The notes beneath the pieces were generated by a model, which searched no databases, had not been told where the DNA came from, and saw nothing but the letters and a program-made list of their open reading frames with translations. 64,000 nt of DNA from Sphingomonas sp. Root720 (GTDB lineage: Bacteria > Pseudomonadota > Alphaproteobacteria > Sphingomonadales > Sphingomonadaceae), in the NCBI RefSeq assembly GCF_001428605.1, contig NZ_LMID01000001.1, positions 186,001 to 250,000 of the forward strand, given 5' to 3'. Made by a program: the position numbers and the translations under genes. Numbering within the stretch: position 1 is the stretch's first letter; each line of letters opens with the position of its first letter. This document shows positions 20,534-29,308 of the stretch, piece by piece.

Positions 20534-22351
20534 ATGGCGTCGATCAATTCGGTCCAGCAAGCCGAAACAACCTTCCTCTCGGGCATCAATGCGAGCGGCC
20601 TGCTGGCGGGCGAAAGCTATTGGACATGGAACTCCGACAGCCCCGCCACCTATGATCCGGCCCAGAATTATACCGCCAAATTCGGCACCGGCACGGTGGG
20701 TAGCGGCGCCACGATCACCTACAGCTTCGATCCCGGATCGAACTGGACCGAGGTCGAGCGATCGGCATTCGCCTCGACCGCAGCGCTGTGGTCGGCTGTC
20801 GCCAACGTTCGGTTCGTACGGAGCAGCACGGGCGGCGCGGTCACGATCACCCGCGGCACCGATGATGGCGCCTCGGGCGGCCAGGACAGCTTCTTTCCCG
20901 GAACCACCGGGACCCCGAACATCGGCCGCGCCACACGCGGCTCGATCGAGATCGACACCAGCACGCCCGGCTTCGGGCCGCTCGGCTCGACGTTCGGCGA
21001 ATATGGCGGTTATCCCTATACGACCCTGGTCCACGAATGGGGCCATGTCCTGGGCCTGGGCCATGGCGGCCCTTATGACGACAGTCTCGACTTCGGCTCG
21101 CCCGGCTACACCAGCTTCGATACGCTGGCCTGGACGATCATGTCGTACAATGCCCCGACCAACGAATATTTCTGGGGCACGTCGCGGGCGAGCAACGGCT
21201 CGGTCTATGCCAACACCTCGGTCACGCCGATGCCGCTCGATATCGTCGCGATCCAGCGCATGTACGGCGTTGCCGTGGACACGCCCCTGTCGGGCGGCCA
21301 GACCTATGGCTTCAACAGCAACATCACCGGTCCGATCGCCAAATATTTCGACTTCACCCAGAACAGCCGGCCGATCGTCACGCTGTGGAACAAGGGCGAC
21401 GGCAACACGCTCGACGTGTCGGGCTTCACCGCATCGTCGACGATCGATCTGCACGACGGCGCCTTCAGCAGCGTCTCGGGGCTCAGGAACGACATCGCCA
21501 TCGCCTATGGCACGCGGATCGACACGGCCGTAACCGGCCCTGGCAACGACACGATCACCGGCAACGACAATGGCAATGTCATCCTGGGCGGCGGGGGCGG
21601 CGATTCGATCATCGGCGGCAGCGGCAACGACCATCTCTATGGCGCCGCAGCGAAAGCGGTATCGGGCGACGGCGCGGATGTGATCACCGGCGGTGCCGGC
21701 AACGACTATCTCCAGGGCAATGCCGGGGACGATCGCCTCGACGGCGGCACCGGATCGGACCGCATCCAGGGTGGCCAGGGCAATGACAATATCGTCGGCA
21801 ATCTCGGCAACGACAGCGTCAACGGCAATCTGGGCAACGACACGATCGACGGCGGCGACGGCAATGATTCGCTGCGCGGCGGCCAGGACAGCGACAGCAT
21901 CGCCGGTGGCGCCGACAACGACGTCCTGATGGGCGACCTCGGCACCGATACGCTCGCGGGCGGAACCGGCATCGACCTTCTGACCGGCGGCGGCGATGCC
22001 GACCTCTTCGTCTTTGCCACCGGCGATGCGGTCTTCGCGACGAGCGGGCCCCTCGCCTATATGACCGACATGATCACCGATTTCACCGACGGCATCGATC
22101 ATATCCGCCTCGGGTCGGGCATTCCGAGCAGCATCGCCTACGGTCATGGCCAGTTCGACACGCTGGCCGCGGGCGCCGCGGCGGCCCAGTCCCTGCTCAA
22201 TAGCGGCGCTGGCTTCTCCGACGCGGCGGTGCTCAGGGTCGGCGGCGACCTGTACCTGTTCTACGATCCCAGCGCCTCGGCGCCGATCGAGGCGATCAAG
22301 ATCGCCGGCCTGTCAGAGCCGACATCGATCAGCGCGGCTGATTTCGCCTGA
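20534..22351 (+). CDS. Serralysin-type M10 metalloprotease with RTX repeats
   Basis: 605 residues. No N-terminal signal peptide, as for type I secretion. The zinc site HEWGHVLGLGH is at about residues 167-177, followed by the Met-turn TIMSYN. A stretch from about residue 335 to 455 holds some ten RTX nonapeptides (GGAGNDYLQ, GGQGNDNIV, GGDGNDSLR), which bind Ca after export. The C-terminal ~100 residues are the secretion/peptidase C-terminal domain (DLFVFATGDAV ... MITDFTDGIDHIRL). Longer than classical serralysins (~480). No type I exporter genes are adjacent. Divergent from the ArsR pair. Confidence 0.93.
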   Translation: MASINSVQQAETTFLSGINASGLLAGESYWTWNSDSPATYDPAQNYTAKFGTGTVGSGATITYSFDPGSNWTEVERSAFASTAALWSAVANVRFVRSSTGGAVTITRGTDDGASGGQDSFFPGTTGTPNIGRATRGSIEIDTSTPGFGPLGSTFGEYGGYPYTTLVHEWGHVLGLGHGGPYDDSLDFGSPGYTSFDTLAWTIMSYNAPTNEYFWGTSRASNGSVYANTSVTPMPLDIVAIQRMYGVAVDTPLSGGQTYGFNSNITGPIAKYFDFTQNSRPIVTLWNKGDGNTLDVSGFTASSTIDLHDGAFSSVSGLRNDIAIAYGTRIDTAVTGPGNDTITGNDNGNVILGGGGGDSIIGGSGNDHLYGAAAKAVSGDGADVITGGAGNDYLQGNAGDDRLDGGTGSDRIQGGQGNDNIVGNLGNDSVNGNLGNDTIDGGDGNDSLRGGQDSDSIAGGADNDVLMGDLGTDTLAGGTGIDLLTGGGDADLFVFATGDAVFATSGPLAYMTDMITDFTDGIDHIRLGSGIPSSIAYGHGQFDTLAAGAAAAQSLLNSGAGFSDAAVLRVGGDLYLFYDPSASAPIEAIKIAGLSEPTSISAADFA

Positions 22352-22422
22352 TTAACCGATTTTGAGGGGTTTGCGGCTACTGGATAGGCGTTCGGCCGAA
22401 CTGGCCGTCGGGGACGTCTGGT

Positions 22423-23985
22423 ATGAGTGCTTTCGGCAAGCGTGGATCGATGACGCAAGGGGCGAAGCCCGCTTTCGGCGTGGCCCGCCCCATGCACGTC
22501 GATGTGCCGGGGCCGCTGACCGGTGGCCTGCAATTCCCGCCGATCGACAGCACCGCCTTTCCGGGCGCGGGAAGCGACCCCTTCGCAGGTCTGCCGAGCT
22601 TCGACGATCCCATTGCGATCAGCGAGCAGGATGTCAGTCTACCCAAGCATGCCGACGCGATGGCGCGTCTCGCCATCCGGGAAGCCGCGTCGGGCGAGGC
22701 CGGCCGGTCGCGGGTCGAGGGCTTCGAGGCGTCGATCCACAAGATCAAGGAACAGGTGCTCCCCCGCTTGCTCGAGCGCGTCGACCCCGAGGCCGCCGCT
22801 TCGTTGAGCAAGGACGAACTGGCCGAGGAATTCCGCCCGATCATCGGCGAGGTGCTGGCCGAACTGCGAATCACCCTCAACCGCCGCGAACAGTTCGCGC
22901 TGGAGAAGGTGCTGATCGATGAGCTGCTCGGCCTGGGGCCCCTTGAGGAACTGCTCAGCGATCCGCTGATCACCGACATCATGGTCAACGGTCCCGAACA
23001 GACCTATGTCGAGCGCAAGGGCAAGCTGGAGCTGGCCAAGGTCACCTTCCGCGACGAGGAACATCTGTTCCAGATCGCCCAGCGCATCGTGTCGAAGGTC
23101 GGCCGCCGCGTCGACCAGACCACCCCGCTTGCCGACGCCCGCCTGGCCGACGGCAGCCGCGTCAACGTGATCGTCCCGCCGCTGTCGCTGCGCGGCACCG
23201 CGATCTCGATCCGCAAATTCTCGTCCAAGCCGATCACCCTCGACATGATGGCGCGCAGCGGATCGATGAACGAGCATATGGCGACGATGCTCAAGATCGC
23301 CGGTGCAAGCCGCTTCAATATCGTGATCTCGGGCGGTACCGGTTCGGGCAAGACGACGATGCTCAACGCCCTGTCGAAGATGATCGACCCGGGCGAGCGC
23401 GTCGTCACGATCGAGGACGCCGCCGAACTCCGGCTGCAGCAGCCGCACTGGCTGCCGCTCGAGACCAGGCCCGCCAATCTGGAAGGCCAAGGCGCGATCA
23501 CGATCCGCGACCTCGTCGTCAATGCGCTGCGCATGCGACCCGACCGCATCATCCTGGGCGAGATCCGCGGGCCCGAATGTTTCGACATGCTGGCCGCGAT
23601 GAACACCGGCCACGACGGATCGATGTGCACCCTCCACTCCAACAGCCCGCGCGAGGCGCTGGCGCGCATGGAGAACATGGTGATGATGTCCGACATAAAG
23701 GTCCCGAAGGAAGCGATCTCGAAGCAGATCGCCGATTCGGTCGACCTGATCGTTCAGGTGAAGCGCCTGCGCGACGGCTCGCGCCGCGTCACCAGCATCA
23801 CCGAGGTGCTGGGCATGGAAGGCCCGGTGATCATCACGCAGGAGCTGTTCAAGTTCGAATATCACGCCGAGGATTCGGAAGGGAAGATCATCGGCGACTT
23901 CGTGACGTCGGGCCTGCGACCCTATACTATCGAGAAGGCCCGGCAGTTCGGCTTCGATCAGCCGCTGCTCGAAGCCTGCCTCTGA
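22423..23985 (+). CDS. cpaF: Tad pilus assembly ATPase CpaF/TadA
   Basis: 520 residues. Hexameric secretion ATPase that powers Flp pilus assembly at the inner membrane. A disordered N-terminus (~90 residues) precedes the N-domain (LPRLLERVDPEAAASLSKDE) and the RecA-like domain: Walker A SGGTGSGKTTMLNAL, Asp box VVTIEDAAELRLQQPHW, Walker B RPDRIILGEIRGPECFDML, His box MCTLHSNSPREAL. cpaF usually sits in a long cluster; here it is alone, about 11.5 kb from the Flp pilins. Confidence 0.96.
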   Translation: MSAFGKRGSMTQGAKPAFGVARPMHVDVPGPLTGGLQFPPIDSTAFPGAGSDPFAGLPSFDDPIAISEQDVSLPKHADAMARLAIREAASGEAGRSRVEGFEASIHKIKEQVLPRLLERVDPEAAASLSKDELAEEFRPIIGEVLAELRITLNRREQFALEKVLIDELLGLGPLEELLSDPLITDIMVNGPEQTYVERKGKLELAKVTFRDEEHLFQIAQRIVSKVGRRVDQTTPLADARLADGSRVNVIVPPLSLRGTAISIRKFSSKPITLDMMARSGSMNEHMATMLKIAGASRFNIVISGGTGSGKTTMLNALSKMIDPGERVVTIEDAAELRLQQPHWLPLETRPANLEGQGAITIRDLVVNALRMRPDRIILGEIRGPECFDMLAAMNTGHDGSMCTLHSNSPREALARMENMVMMSDIKVPKEAISKQIADSVDLIVQVKRLRDGSRRVTSITEVLGMEGPVIITQELFKFEYHAEDSEGKIIGDFVTSGLRPYTIEKARQFGFDQPLLEACL

Positions 23986-24016
23986 CGGCACGCGGCTGCG
24001 GCCCGCATCCGAAGAC

Positions 24017-24217
24017 CTATTGGTCGCCGATCCACCAGGCGATCGACACCGCCGCGAGGATCAGCGCGATGATGGTGACGAGCGGCCACGGCACCCATCC
24101 CGCCCTGCCCGCCGCGCGATCGGCGTCGCGGCGGCGATGACGGCGCCAGTCCGCAGCGACCGACAGCACCGCCAGCGCGACGAAAAACAGGGTCGGCCAC
24201 GCGTATTCCGATTGCAC
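24017..24217 (-). CDS. Small two-helix membrane protein
   Basis: 66 residues, GTG start. Two hydrophobic helices, TLFFVALAVLSVAAD and VPWPLVTIIALILAAVSIAW, separated by a basic loop (WRRHRRRDADRAAGRAG). The ribosome-binding site is poor (GGGAAG directly before GTG). Function unknown. It is divergent from the methyltransferase-like gene. Confidence 0.6.
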   Translation of the reverse strand: MQSEYAWPTLFFVALAVLSVAADWRRHRRRDADRAAGRAGWVPWPLVTIIALILAAVSIAWWIGDQ

Positions 24218-24270
24218 CTTCCCGCCGCTCCGTCATCATTGCGCGCGTGATCCATATCGGGAGAAGGATT

Positions 24271-25059
24271 TTGCGCTACCCGCTTTTCGCAGCCATCGCC
24301 ATGGCGTTGGCCGTACCGGCCGCCATCGCCCCCGCCGCCTCGCTCGATCCCGCGCTCGCCAAGGCGATCGCCGACACGCGACGCAGCGACGCCAACCGCG
24401 CCCGCGACATATATCGCCATCCGGCGGAGACGCTCGCCTTCTTCGATGTCCGCCCCGGACAGACAGTGGTGGAGTTTTATCCGGGCGGCGGCTGGTACAG
24501 CGAGATCATAGCGCCAGCACTGAAGGGCAATGGCCGCTATGTCGCCTTTGCGCCCGAAAAGGGCGTGCCCGGCACCACCGCAATGCTGGATCGCAACAAG
24601 GACTGGTTCGGCCCGGTGACGATCGCCTCCTTCAGCGCCACCGCGCCCTCGACCATCGCGCCGGGCAGCGCCGACCGCGTCCTCACCTTCCGCAACGTAC
24701 ACAACCTGATCATGGGCGGCGATGCGGTCGCCGCGAAGGCCTTCGCCGATTTCTATGCTGCCCTGAAGCCGGGTGGCATTCTGGGCGTGGTCGACCACCG
24801 CCTGCCAGAGGACAAGGACAGCGCGTTCGAGAAGAAGAGCGGCTACGTCAAGCGTTCGACGGTCGTCCGCCTCGCCACCGCCGCCGGGTTCAAGCTGGCC
24901 GACGAATCGGAGATCAACGCCAACCCCAAGGATATGCATGACTGGCCCGAGGGCGTCTGGACCCTGCCGCCGACGCTCAAGCTAGGCGATGTCGACAAGG
25001 CGAAATATCAGGCCGTCGGCGAAAGCGATCGGCTGACGCTGAAATTCGTCAAGCCGTGA
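24271..25059 (+). CDS. Predicted exported methyltransferase (COG4798-like)
   Basis: 262 residues from the TTG at 24271, which has GGAG 7 bases upstream; an in-frame GTG at 24247 would add 8 residues but has no ribosome-binding site. Signal peptide (MRYPLFAAIAMALAVPAA...). The body resembles SAM methyltransferases: VVEFYPGGGWYSEIIAPAL is a motif-I-like region and LKPGGILGVVDH the post-motif. A secreted SAM-type fold is odd because SAM is cytosolic, so its role is unclear. Confidence 0.8.
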   Translation: MRYPLFAAIAMALAVPAAIAPAASLDPALAKAIADTRRSDANRARDIYRHPAETLAFFDVRPGQTVVEFYPGGGWYSEIIAPALKGNGRYVAFAPEKGVPGTTAMLDRNKDWFGPVTIASFSATAPSTIAPGSADRVLTFRNVHNLIMGGDAVAAKAFADFYAALKPGGILGVVDHRLPEDKDSAFEKKSGYVKRSTVVRLATAAGFKLADESEINANPKDMHDWPEGVWTLPPTLKLGDVDKAKYQAVGESDRLTLKFVKP

Positions 25060-25160
25060 TGCGACGGAACGGGGTGGATTGCGGTCACGCTTGACGCGCA
25101 TCCGCCCCGCTTTCCGCTATGACGGGTAGATCATGGAGCGACCGGCGCTCCGACCGCACG

Positions 25161-25730
25161 TCACTTCAGCTTGTTGATCTGTTCCTGCATGGCGGCGAGC
25201 TGCGCCTTCAGCGCGTCGACTTCGCTGCGCGGCGGCGGCGCGGCCGATGCTGCGGCGGGCGCATCCTTGGCCGTCGCATCGGCACGCGGCGGCTTGAAGG
25301 CGCTCGCCGCGGCCTCGAACATCTCCATGTTGCGCTTGGCGATCTCAGCGAAGGGACCGCCGGCGAAGGCGCCCTCCATGGCCTGGCGGAACTGGGTCTG
25401 GTTGCGCCGGAAGGCGTCCATCGACGCTTCGAGATATTGCGGCACCATCGACTGCATCGAATCGCCATAGAGCGAGATGAGCTGGCGCAGGAAGCTGACC
25501 GGCAGCATCGTCTGCCCCCGATTCTCCTCCTCCATGATGATCTGGGTCAGGACATTATGGGTGATGTCCTCCTCGGACTTGGCATCGATCACCTTGAAGT
25601 CCCGGCCCTCCCGCGTCATTGCCGCGAGATGGTCGAGGGTAATGTAGCTCGACGTTTCAGTATTATACAGCCGGCGATTGGCGTATTTCTTGATGATGAC
25701 CGTGCCAGAGCCGTCCGATGATTTCGCCAT
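25161..25730 (-). CDS. phaR: Polyhydroxyalkanoate synthesis regulator PhaR
   Basis: 189 residues from the ATG at 25730 (MAKSSDGSGTVIIKKYANRR). The N-terminal PHB/PHA DNA-binding domain shows IIKKYANRRLYNTETSSYIT and KVIDAKSEEDITHNVLTQII; the PHB-accumulation domain and a short coiled coil (ALKAQLAAMQEQINKLK) follow. PhaR binds PHA granules and, when free, represses phasin genes. It starts head-to-head with the PhaC-like gene, the two ATGs sharing the bases CATG. Confidence 0.94.
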   Translation of the reverse strand: MAKSSDGSGTVIIKKYANRRLYNTETSSYITLDHLAAMTREGRDFKVIDAKSEEDITHNVLTQIIMEEENRGQTMLPVSFLRQLISLYGDSMQSMVPQYLEASMDAFRRNQTQFRQAMEGAFAGGPFAEIAKRNMEMFEAAASAFKPPRADATAKDAPAAASAAPPPRSEVDALKAQLAAMQEQINKLK

Positions 25731-26817
25731 GATTCCCCGCCTGCCGACCAATGTCGGCCGCAGCATAGCATCAAATCTTTCCGCGCCGCAACACAGGCCG
25801 CGGCCTTTGCCGCTGTTCCTGGACATGCTGCGCAACGAAACTGCGAAAGACCCCGTGCGGATGAAGGCCGCGCTGGCGGGCCTGCGCTCCTACCAGAACG
25901 CGCCGCGACCGGCGCGCCCGCCCGAGGCGGCGGTCGTCGGCCGGATCGGGCGGGTGACGTTGCGCGGTCATGGTGCTCAAGGGCGGCCGATCCTGTTCGT
26001 GCCTTCGTTGATCAACGGCTCGGAAATCCTCGACCTGGGCGCGCAAAACTCGATGATGCGCGGCCTCGCGGCACGGGGGCTGAACCCGGTGTTGCTCGAC
26101 TGGGGCACCCCCGGACCCGACGAAGCCGATGTCGGCCTTGGCGGCCATGTCGAACGTTATATCCTTCCCGCCCTCGACATGCTCGGCAAGGACGCCGCGC
26201 TGGCGGGCTATTGCCTCGGTGGAACGATGAGCGTCGCGGCGGCGGTGCTGCGCCCGCCGAAGGCGCTCGTCCTGATCGCGGCACCATGGGATTTCGGCGG
26301 ATTTTCTTCGCAGACGCGGAACGACCTGCTTGAATTGTGGCGCAGCGCGGAACCGGTTTCGCGTGGTTTCGGCCTGCTGCCTGCGGAAATATTGCAGCAG
26401 ATCTTCTGGCGCATCGATCCGTCCCGCACGATCGCCAAGTTCGAACAGTTCGCCCGCAAGGACGCGGCCAGCCCCGAGGGCCAGAATTATGTCGCGGTCG
26501 AGGACTGGGCGAATGACGGCCCCCCTCTCCCCCTGGCCGCGGGCCGCGACCTGATGGAAGGGCTGATGGCGGGCAATATGAGCGGCGAGGGCCGATGGAC
26601 GATCAGCGGGCGGACGATCGATCCCGACGGCCTCCGCATTCCGGTGCTCAACATCCTGTCGACGACCGACCGCATCACCCCCGCCGCCAGCGCCTGGCGA
26701 GGCGGCGAACGGATCGCGCTGGACGAAGGACATGTGGGCATGGTCGTCGGGCGCCGAGCGCCCCAATCGCTCTGGAGCCACCTCGCCACGTGGCTTTCGC
26801 ACCTGCAAGATAGCTGA
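25729..26817 (+). CDS. Short PhaC-like alpha/beta hydrolase
   Basis: 362 residues. The pattern GYCLGGT is the PHA-synthase lipase-like box with Cys as nucleophile (G-x-C-x-G-G); Asp in STTDRITP and His in DEGHVGM complete the triad. The start RPLPLFLDMLRNETA resembles PHA synthases, but the protein is much shorter than PhaC (~590), lacking most of the N-terminal domain. It may be a synthase-like or depolymerase/hydrolase enzyme. The ATG at 25729 lacks a ribosome-binding site and overlaps phaR; an internal ATG at 25825 is the alternative. Confidence 0.8.
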   Translation: MIPRLPTNVGRSIASNLSAPQHRPRPLPLFLDMLRNETAKDPVRMKAALAGLRSYQNAPRPARPPEAAVVGRIGRVTLRGHGAQGRPILFVPSLINGSEILDLGAQNSMMRGLAARGLNPVLLDWGTPGPDEADVGLGGHVERYILPALDMLGKDAALAGYCLGGTMSVAAAVLRPPKALVLIAAPWDFGGFSSQTRNDLLELWRSAEPVSRGFGLLPAEILQQIFWRIDPSRTIAKFEQFARKDAASPEGQNYVAVEDWANDGPPLPLAAGRDLMEGLMAGNMSGEGRWTISGRTIDPDGLRIPVLNILSTTDRITPAASAWRGGERIALDEGHVGMVVGRRAPQSLWSHLATWLSHLQDS

Positions 26818-26904
26818 TAGGTCCCGTCCGAAAAACACACGCGTGAGTCGATGAATCCGGTCAGCAGAACCGTTCGCACACGCAGAACAAAGGCAGGAGC
26901 ATCT

Positions 26905-28077
26905 ATGACGGACATCGTTATCGTAGGCGCCAAGCGCACGCCGGTCGGCAGCTTCCTCGGCGCGTTCGCAGCCACCCCCGCGCATGAGCTTGGCCGGACG
27001 GCGATCGAGGCTTCGCTCGCCCAGGCGGGCGTCGAGGCGGGCGAGGTGCAGGAGGCCATACTCGGCCAGGTGCTGACCGCCGGACAGGGCCAGAACCCGG
27101 CGCGCCAGGCGGCGATCAACGCGGGCATTCCCAAGGAAGCTACCGCTTTCGGCGTCAACCAGGTTTGCGGTTCCGGGCTTCGCGCCGTGGCGTTGGCCGC
27201 CCAGTCGATCCGCTGCGGCGATGCGCGGGTCGTGGTCGCCGGCGGCCAGGAGAGCATGTCGCTGTCGATGCACGCGCAGAACCTGCGCGGCGGTTTCAAG
27301 ATGGGCAATGCGTCACTGGTCGACACGATGATCGTCGACGGCCTGACCGATGCCTTCAACGCCTATCACATGGGCATTACCGCAGAAAATCTGGCCGAGA
27401 AATATCAGATCGGCCGCGCCGAGCAGGACGCCTTCGCCGTCGCCAGTCAGAACAAGGCCGAAACCGCCCAGACCGCCGGTCGTTTCGACGACGAGATCGC
27501 GGCCGTGACCGTCAAGGGCCGCAAGGGCGACACCATCGTGTCGCGCGACGAATATATCCGCGCCGGCGCGACGATCGAGGCGATGGCCGGACTGAAGCCC
27601 GCCTTCAAGAAGGACGGCACCGTGACCGCCGCCAATGCCAGCGGCCTCAACGACGGCGCCGCCGCACTGGTGCTGATGACGGCGAACGACGCCGCGAAGC
27701 GCGGCGCGCCGATCCTCGGCCGCATCGCCAGCTGGGCGACCTGCGGGGTCGACCCTTCGATCATGGGAATCGGCCCGGCCCCGGCGTCCAGGCTCGCACT
27801 CGAAAAGGCCGGCTGGAAGCTGTCGGACCTCGACCTGATCGAAGCCAATGAGGCATTCGCGGCCCAGGCGCTCGCGGTTGGCAAGGAACTCGGCTGGAAT
27901 ACCGATATCGTCAACGTCAACGGCGGCGCGATCGCCATCGGCCATCCGATCGGTGCTTCGGGCGCGCGGGTGCTGACGACGCTGCTCTACGAAATGGCGA
28001 AGCGCGACGCGAAGAAGGGCCTCGTTACCCTGTGCATCGGCGGCGGCATGGGCATTGCCATGTGCATCGAACGGTAA
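26905..28077 (+). CDS. phaA: Acetyl-CoA C-acetyltransferase (thiolase)
   Basis: 390 residues. Joins two acetyl-CoA to acetoacetyl-CoA, the first step of PHB synthesis, and the reverse in degradation. Nucleophile Cys in NQVCGSGLRA (about residue 90), catalytic His in GGAIAIGHPIGASG, second Cys in CIGGGMGIAM. ATG at 26905 with AGGAG upstream; an upstream in-frame codon at 26851 is unlikely. 87 bp after the PhaC-like gene. Confidence 0.94.
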   Translation: MTDIVIVGAKRTPVGSFLGAFAATPAHELGRTAIEASLAQAGVEAGEVQEAILGQVLTAGQGQNPARQAAINAGIPKEATAFGVNQVCGSGLRAVALAAQSIRCGDARVVVAGGQESMSLSMHAQNLRGGFKMGNASLVDTMIVDGLTDAFNAYHMGITAENLAEKYQIGRAEQDAFAVASQNKAETAQTAGRFDDEIAAVTVKGRKGDTIVSRDEYIRAGATIEAMAGLKPAFKKDGTVTAANASGLNDGAAALVLMTANDAAKRGAPILGRIASWATCGVDPSIMGIGPAPASRLALEKAGWKLSDLDLIEANEAFAAQALAVGKELGWNTDIVNVNGGAIAIGHPIGASGARVLTTLLYEMAKRDAKKGLVTLCIGGGMGIAMCIER

Positions 28078-28089
28078 AGTCGGTCTTCG

Positions 28090-28128
28090 CCGCCCGCCAT
28101 GCCCTGGAAAGCCAGGAATGGCGGGCGG
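28090..28128 (+). terminator. Long stem-loop after the thiolase gene
   Basis: An 11-bp perfect stem (28090-28100 with 28118-28128) encloses a second small stem (CCTGG-AAAG-CCAGG). There is no T tract, so it may be a rho-dependent end or a mRNA stabiliser rather than a true intrinsic terminator. Confidence 0.5.
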
Positions 28129-28210
28129 AATCCGGCTTAACCGCCGGTTTTAACCGCCCTTAAATCAATCGACGGTCTAATGGTCCCACTGATTCTATCG
28201 AGGGACGACC

Positions 28211-28597
28211 ATGGCCGACATCGCCGGGGAGGCGCCGCAGCCGGGTAATCGCGCACGCAAGCGCGACAGCCTGTTGCTGATGGGTACGATCAAGGCCGCG
28301 GGCGATTATGCGCGCGAGACCCAGCCCATCCGTATCCGCAACCTGTCCTCGACCGGCCTGATGGCCGATTCGAAGGTCGAATATGATCTTGGCGTGCATG
28401 TAGAAATCGGCCTGCGCGGCATTGGCTTGGTGCCGGGCGAGATCGTCTGGGTCCGCGACGGGCGGATGGGGATCACCTTTCGGGAGACGATCGACCCGAA
28501 GCGCGCACGGCTGCCCGTGACCGCTCAATCGAACGAACATCTTCGCAAGGTCATCGATATCGGAAGGGTCCGCAGGCCTGGATTGAGGATCGATTGA
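28211..28597 (+). CDS. PilZ domain protein
   Basis: 128 residues. The PilZ signature is present: RKRDS early in the chain and RNLSSTGLMADS (D/N-x-S-x-x-G) in the middle. These are cyclic di-GMP-binding motifs. No other domain. GAGGGA precedes the ATG. A single-domain c-di-GMP effector, target unknown. Confidence 0.85.
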   Translation: MADIAGEAPQPGNRARKRDSLLLMGTIKAAGDYARETQPIRIRNLSSTGLMADSKVEYDLGVHVEIGLRGIGLVPGEIVWVRDGRMGITFRETIDPKRARLPVTAQSNEHLRKVIDIGRVRRPGLRID

Positions 28598-28619
28598 CCC
28601 TCAATCCCCTGCGTGGCGT

Positions 28620-28775
28620 TTAGAGACGCGCAAGCGCCTCTTTAATTCGAAGCTTCTGCTTCTTCAGTTGGCTGATCAGCATCATGTCTGGTGCTGGCCG
28701 GCGGCTCTCCGCAGCGATCCGGGATTCGATACCGGCATGCTTGGCGAGCATTGCGGACGAATGGGTAGTCGACAT
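28620..28775 (-). CDS. DUF465 (YdcH-like) small protein, first copy
   Basis: 51 residues, read from the ATG at 28775 with AAAGGAGA upstream. The sequence contains MLAKHAGIESRIAAESRRPA and ends ISQLKKQKLRIKEALARL, the helical K/L-rich end typical of DUF465 (L-K-K-x-K-L-x-x-K-[DE]-x-[IL]). Function unknown. A related gene lies divergently at 28995. Confidence 0.88.
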   Translation of the reverse strand: MSTTHSSAMLAKHAGIESRIAAESRRPAPDMMLISQLKKQKLRIKEALARL

Positions 28776-28876
28776 CTAGACTGTCTCCTTTCACTCCGAC
28801 TGGGTCGATCAATAGATCACGATTCGCCCCGCCTGTCTCGCTGAAAAAAAAGCTTTGACCGACCCTATGCACGATT

Positions 28877-28904
28877 GGCCGCTCCCCGTGGGAAACGGCC
28901 TTTT
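28877..28904 (+). terminator. Intrinsic terminator on the plus strand, after an antisense gene
   Basis: GGCCG (28877-28881) with CGGCC (28896-28900), an inner TCCC/GGGA stem, then TTTTCGTC. The nearest plus-strand gene upstream is the PilZ gene at 28597; the minus-strand DUF465 gene lies between. Confidence 0.6.
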
Positions 28905-28931
28905 CGTCTCGCCGTGAAATGCCCGACGGGG

Positions 28932-28961
28932 TTGAGCGTTGCCCCTCTCTGTCGCTAGAAT
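28932..28961 (+). promoter_or_regulatory. Sigma-70 promoter of the second DUF465 gene
   Basis: TTGAGC (28932-28937), 18-base spacer, TAGAAT (28956-28961). Transcription would start near 28968, about 27 bases before the TTG start of the gene. Confidence 0.6.
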
Positions 28962-28994
28962 CGCACCTTCATTGCAGGCCTTGGAGCGAGTCGG

Positions 28995-29192
28995 TTGGAC
29001 AGCGAAGTCATTACGCGACGTATCCAGGTTCTCCGTCAGGAACATGGCGATCTGGAAGCAGCGATCGAAGCGCTGCAGGAAGCCCCGGCGGTCGATCAGC
29101 TCCAACTCGCACGTATCAAGAAGCGCAAGCTACGACTCAAGGACGAGATCTCACAGCTCGAAGATCTGCTGATCCCCGACATCATCGCGTAA
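28995..29192 (+). CDS. DUF465 (YdcH-like) small protein, second copy
   Basis: 65 residues. TTG start at 28995 with GGAG 8 bases upstream. Helical: ITRRIQVLRQEHGDLEAAIE then QLQLARIKKRKLRLKDEISQ, the full DUF465 pattern. It is longer than the first copy and points the other way. Function unknown. Confidence 0.88.
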   Translation: MDSEVITRRIQVLRQEHGDLEAAIEALQEAPAVDQLQLARIKKRKLRLKDEISQLEDLLIPDIIA

Positions 29193-29286
29193 TTAAGTTG
29201 GCTTTCGGGCGCAGCATTCCGCCCGTCAAAGGAATGTGCAAGGGCAGCAAAGATCGATGCGCGCCGGCGATCGGAGCAAAGACAAG

Positions 29287-29308
29287 AGGGAGGAAATTAT
29301 TCCTCCCT
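29287..29308 (-). terminator. dksA terminator containing the stop codon
   Basis: Perfect 9-bp stem: AGGGAGGAA (29287-29295) with TTCCTCCCT (29300-29308), 4-base loop. On the minus strand the dksA TAA sits in the loop region, and CTTGTCTTTG follows, so transcription may stop right at the stop codon. Confidence 0.7.

Noticed and set aside
20486-22147. 553-codon minus-strand frame
   Set aside because: Antisense of the RTX protease; its repeated A/V/D pattern only mirrors the Ca-binding repeats.
25091-25120. TTGACG ... CTAT promoter-like sequence
   Set aside because: The spacer is 20-21 bases and no gene or terminator follows on that strand.
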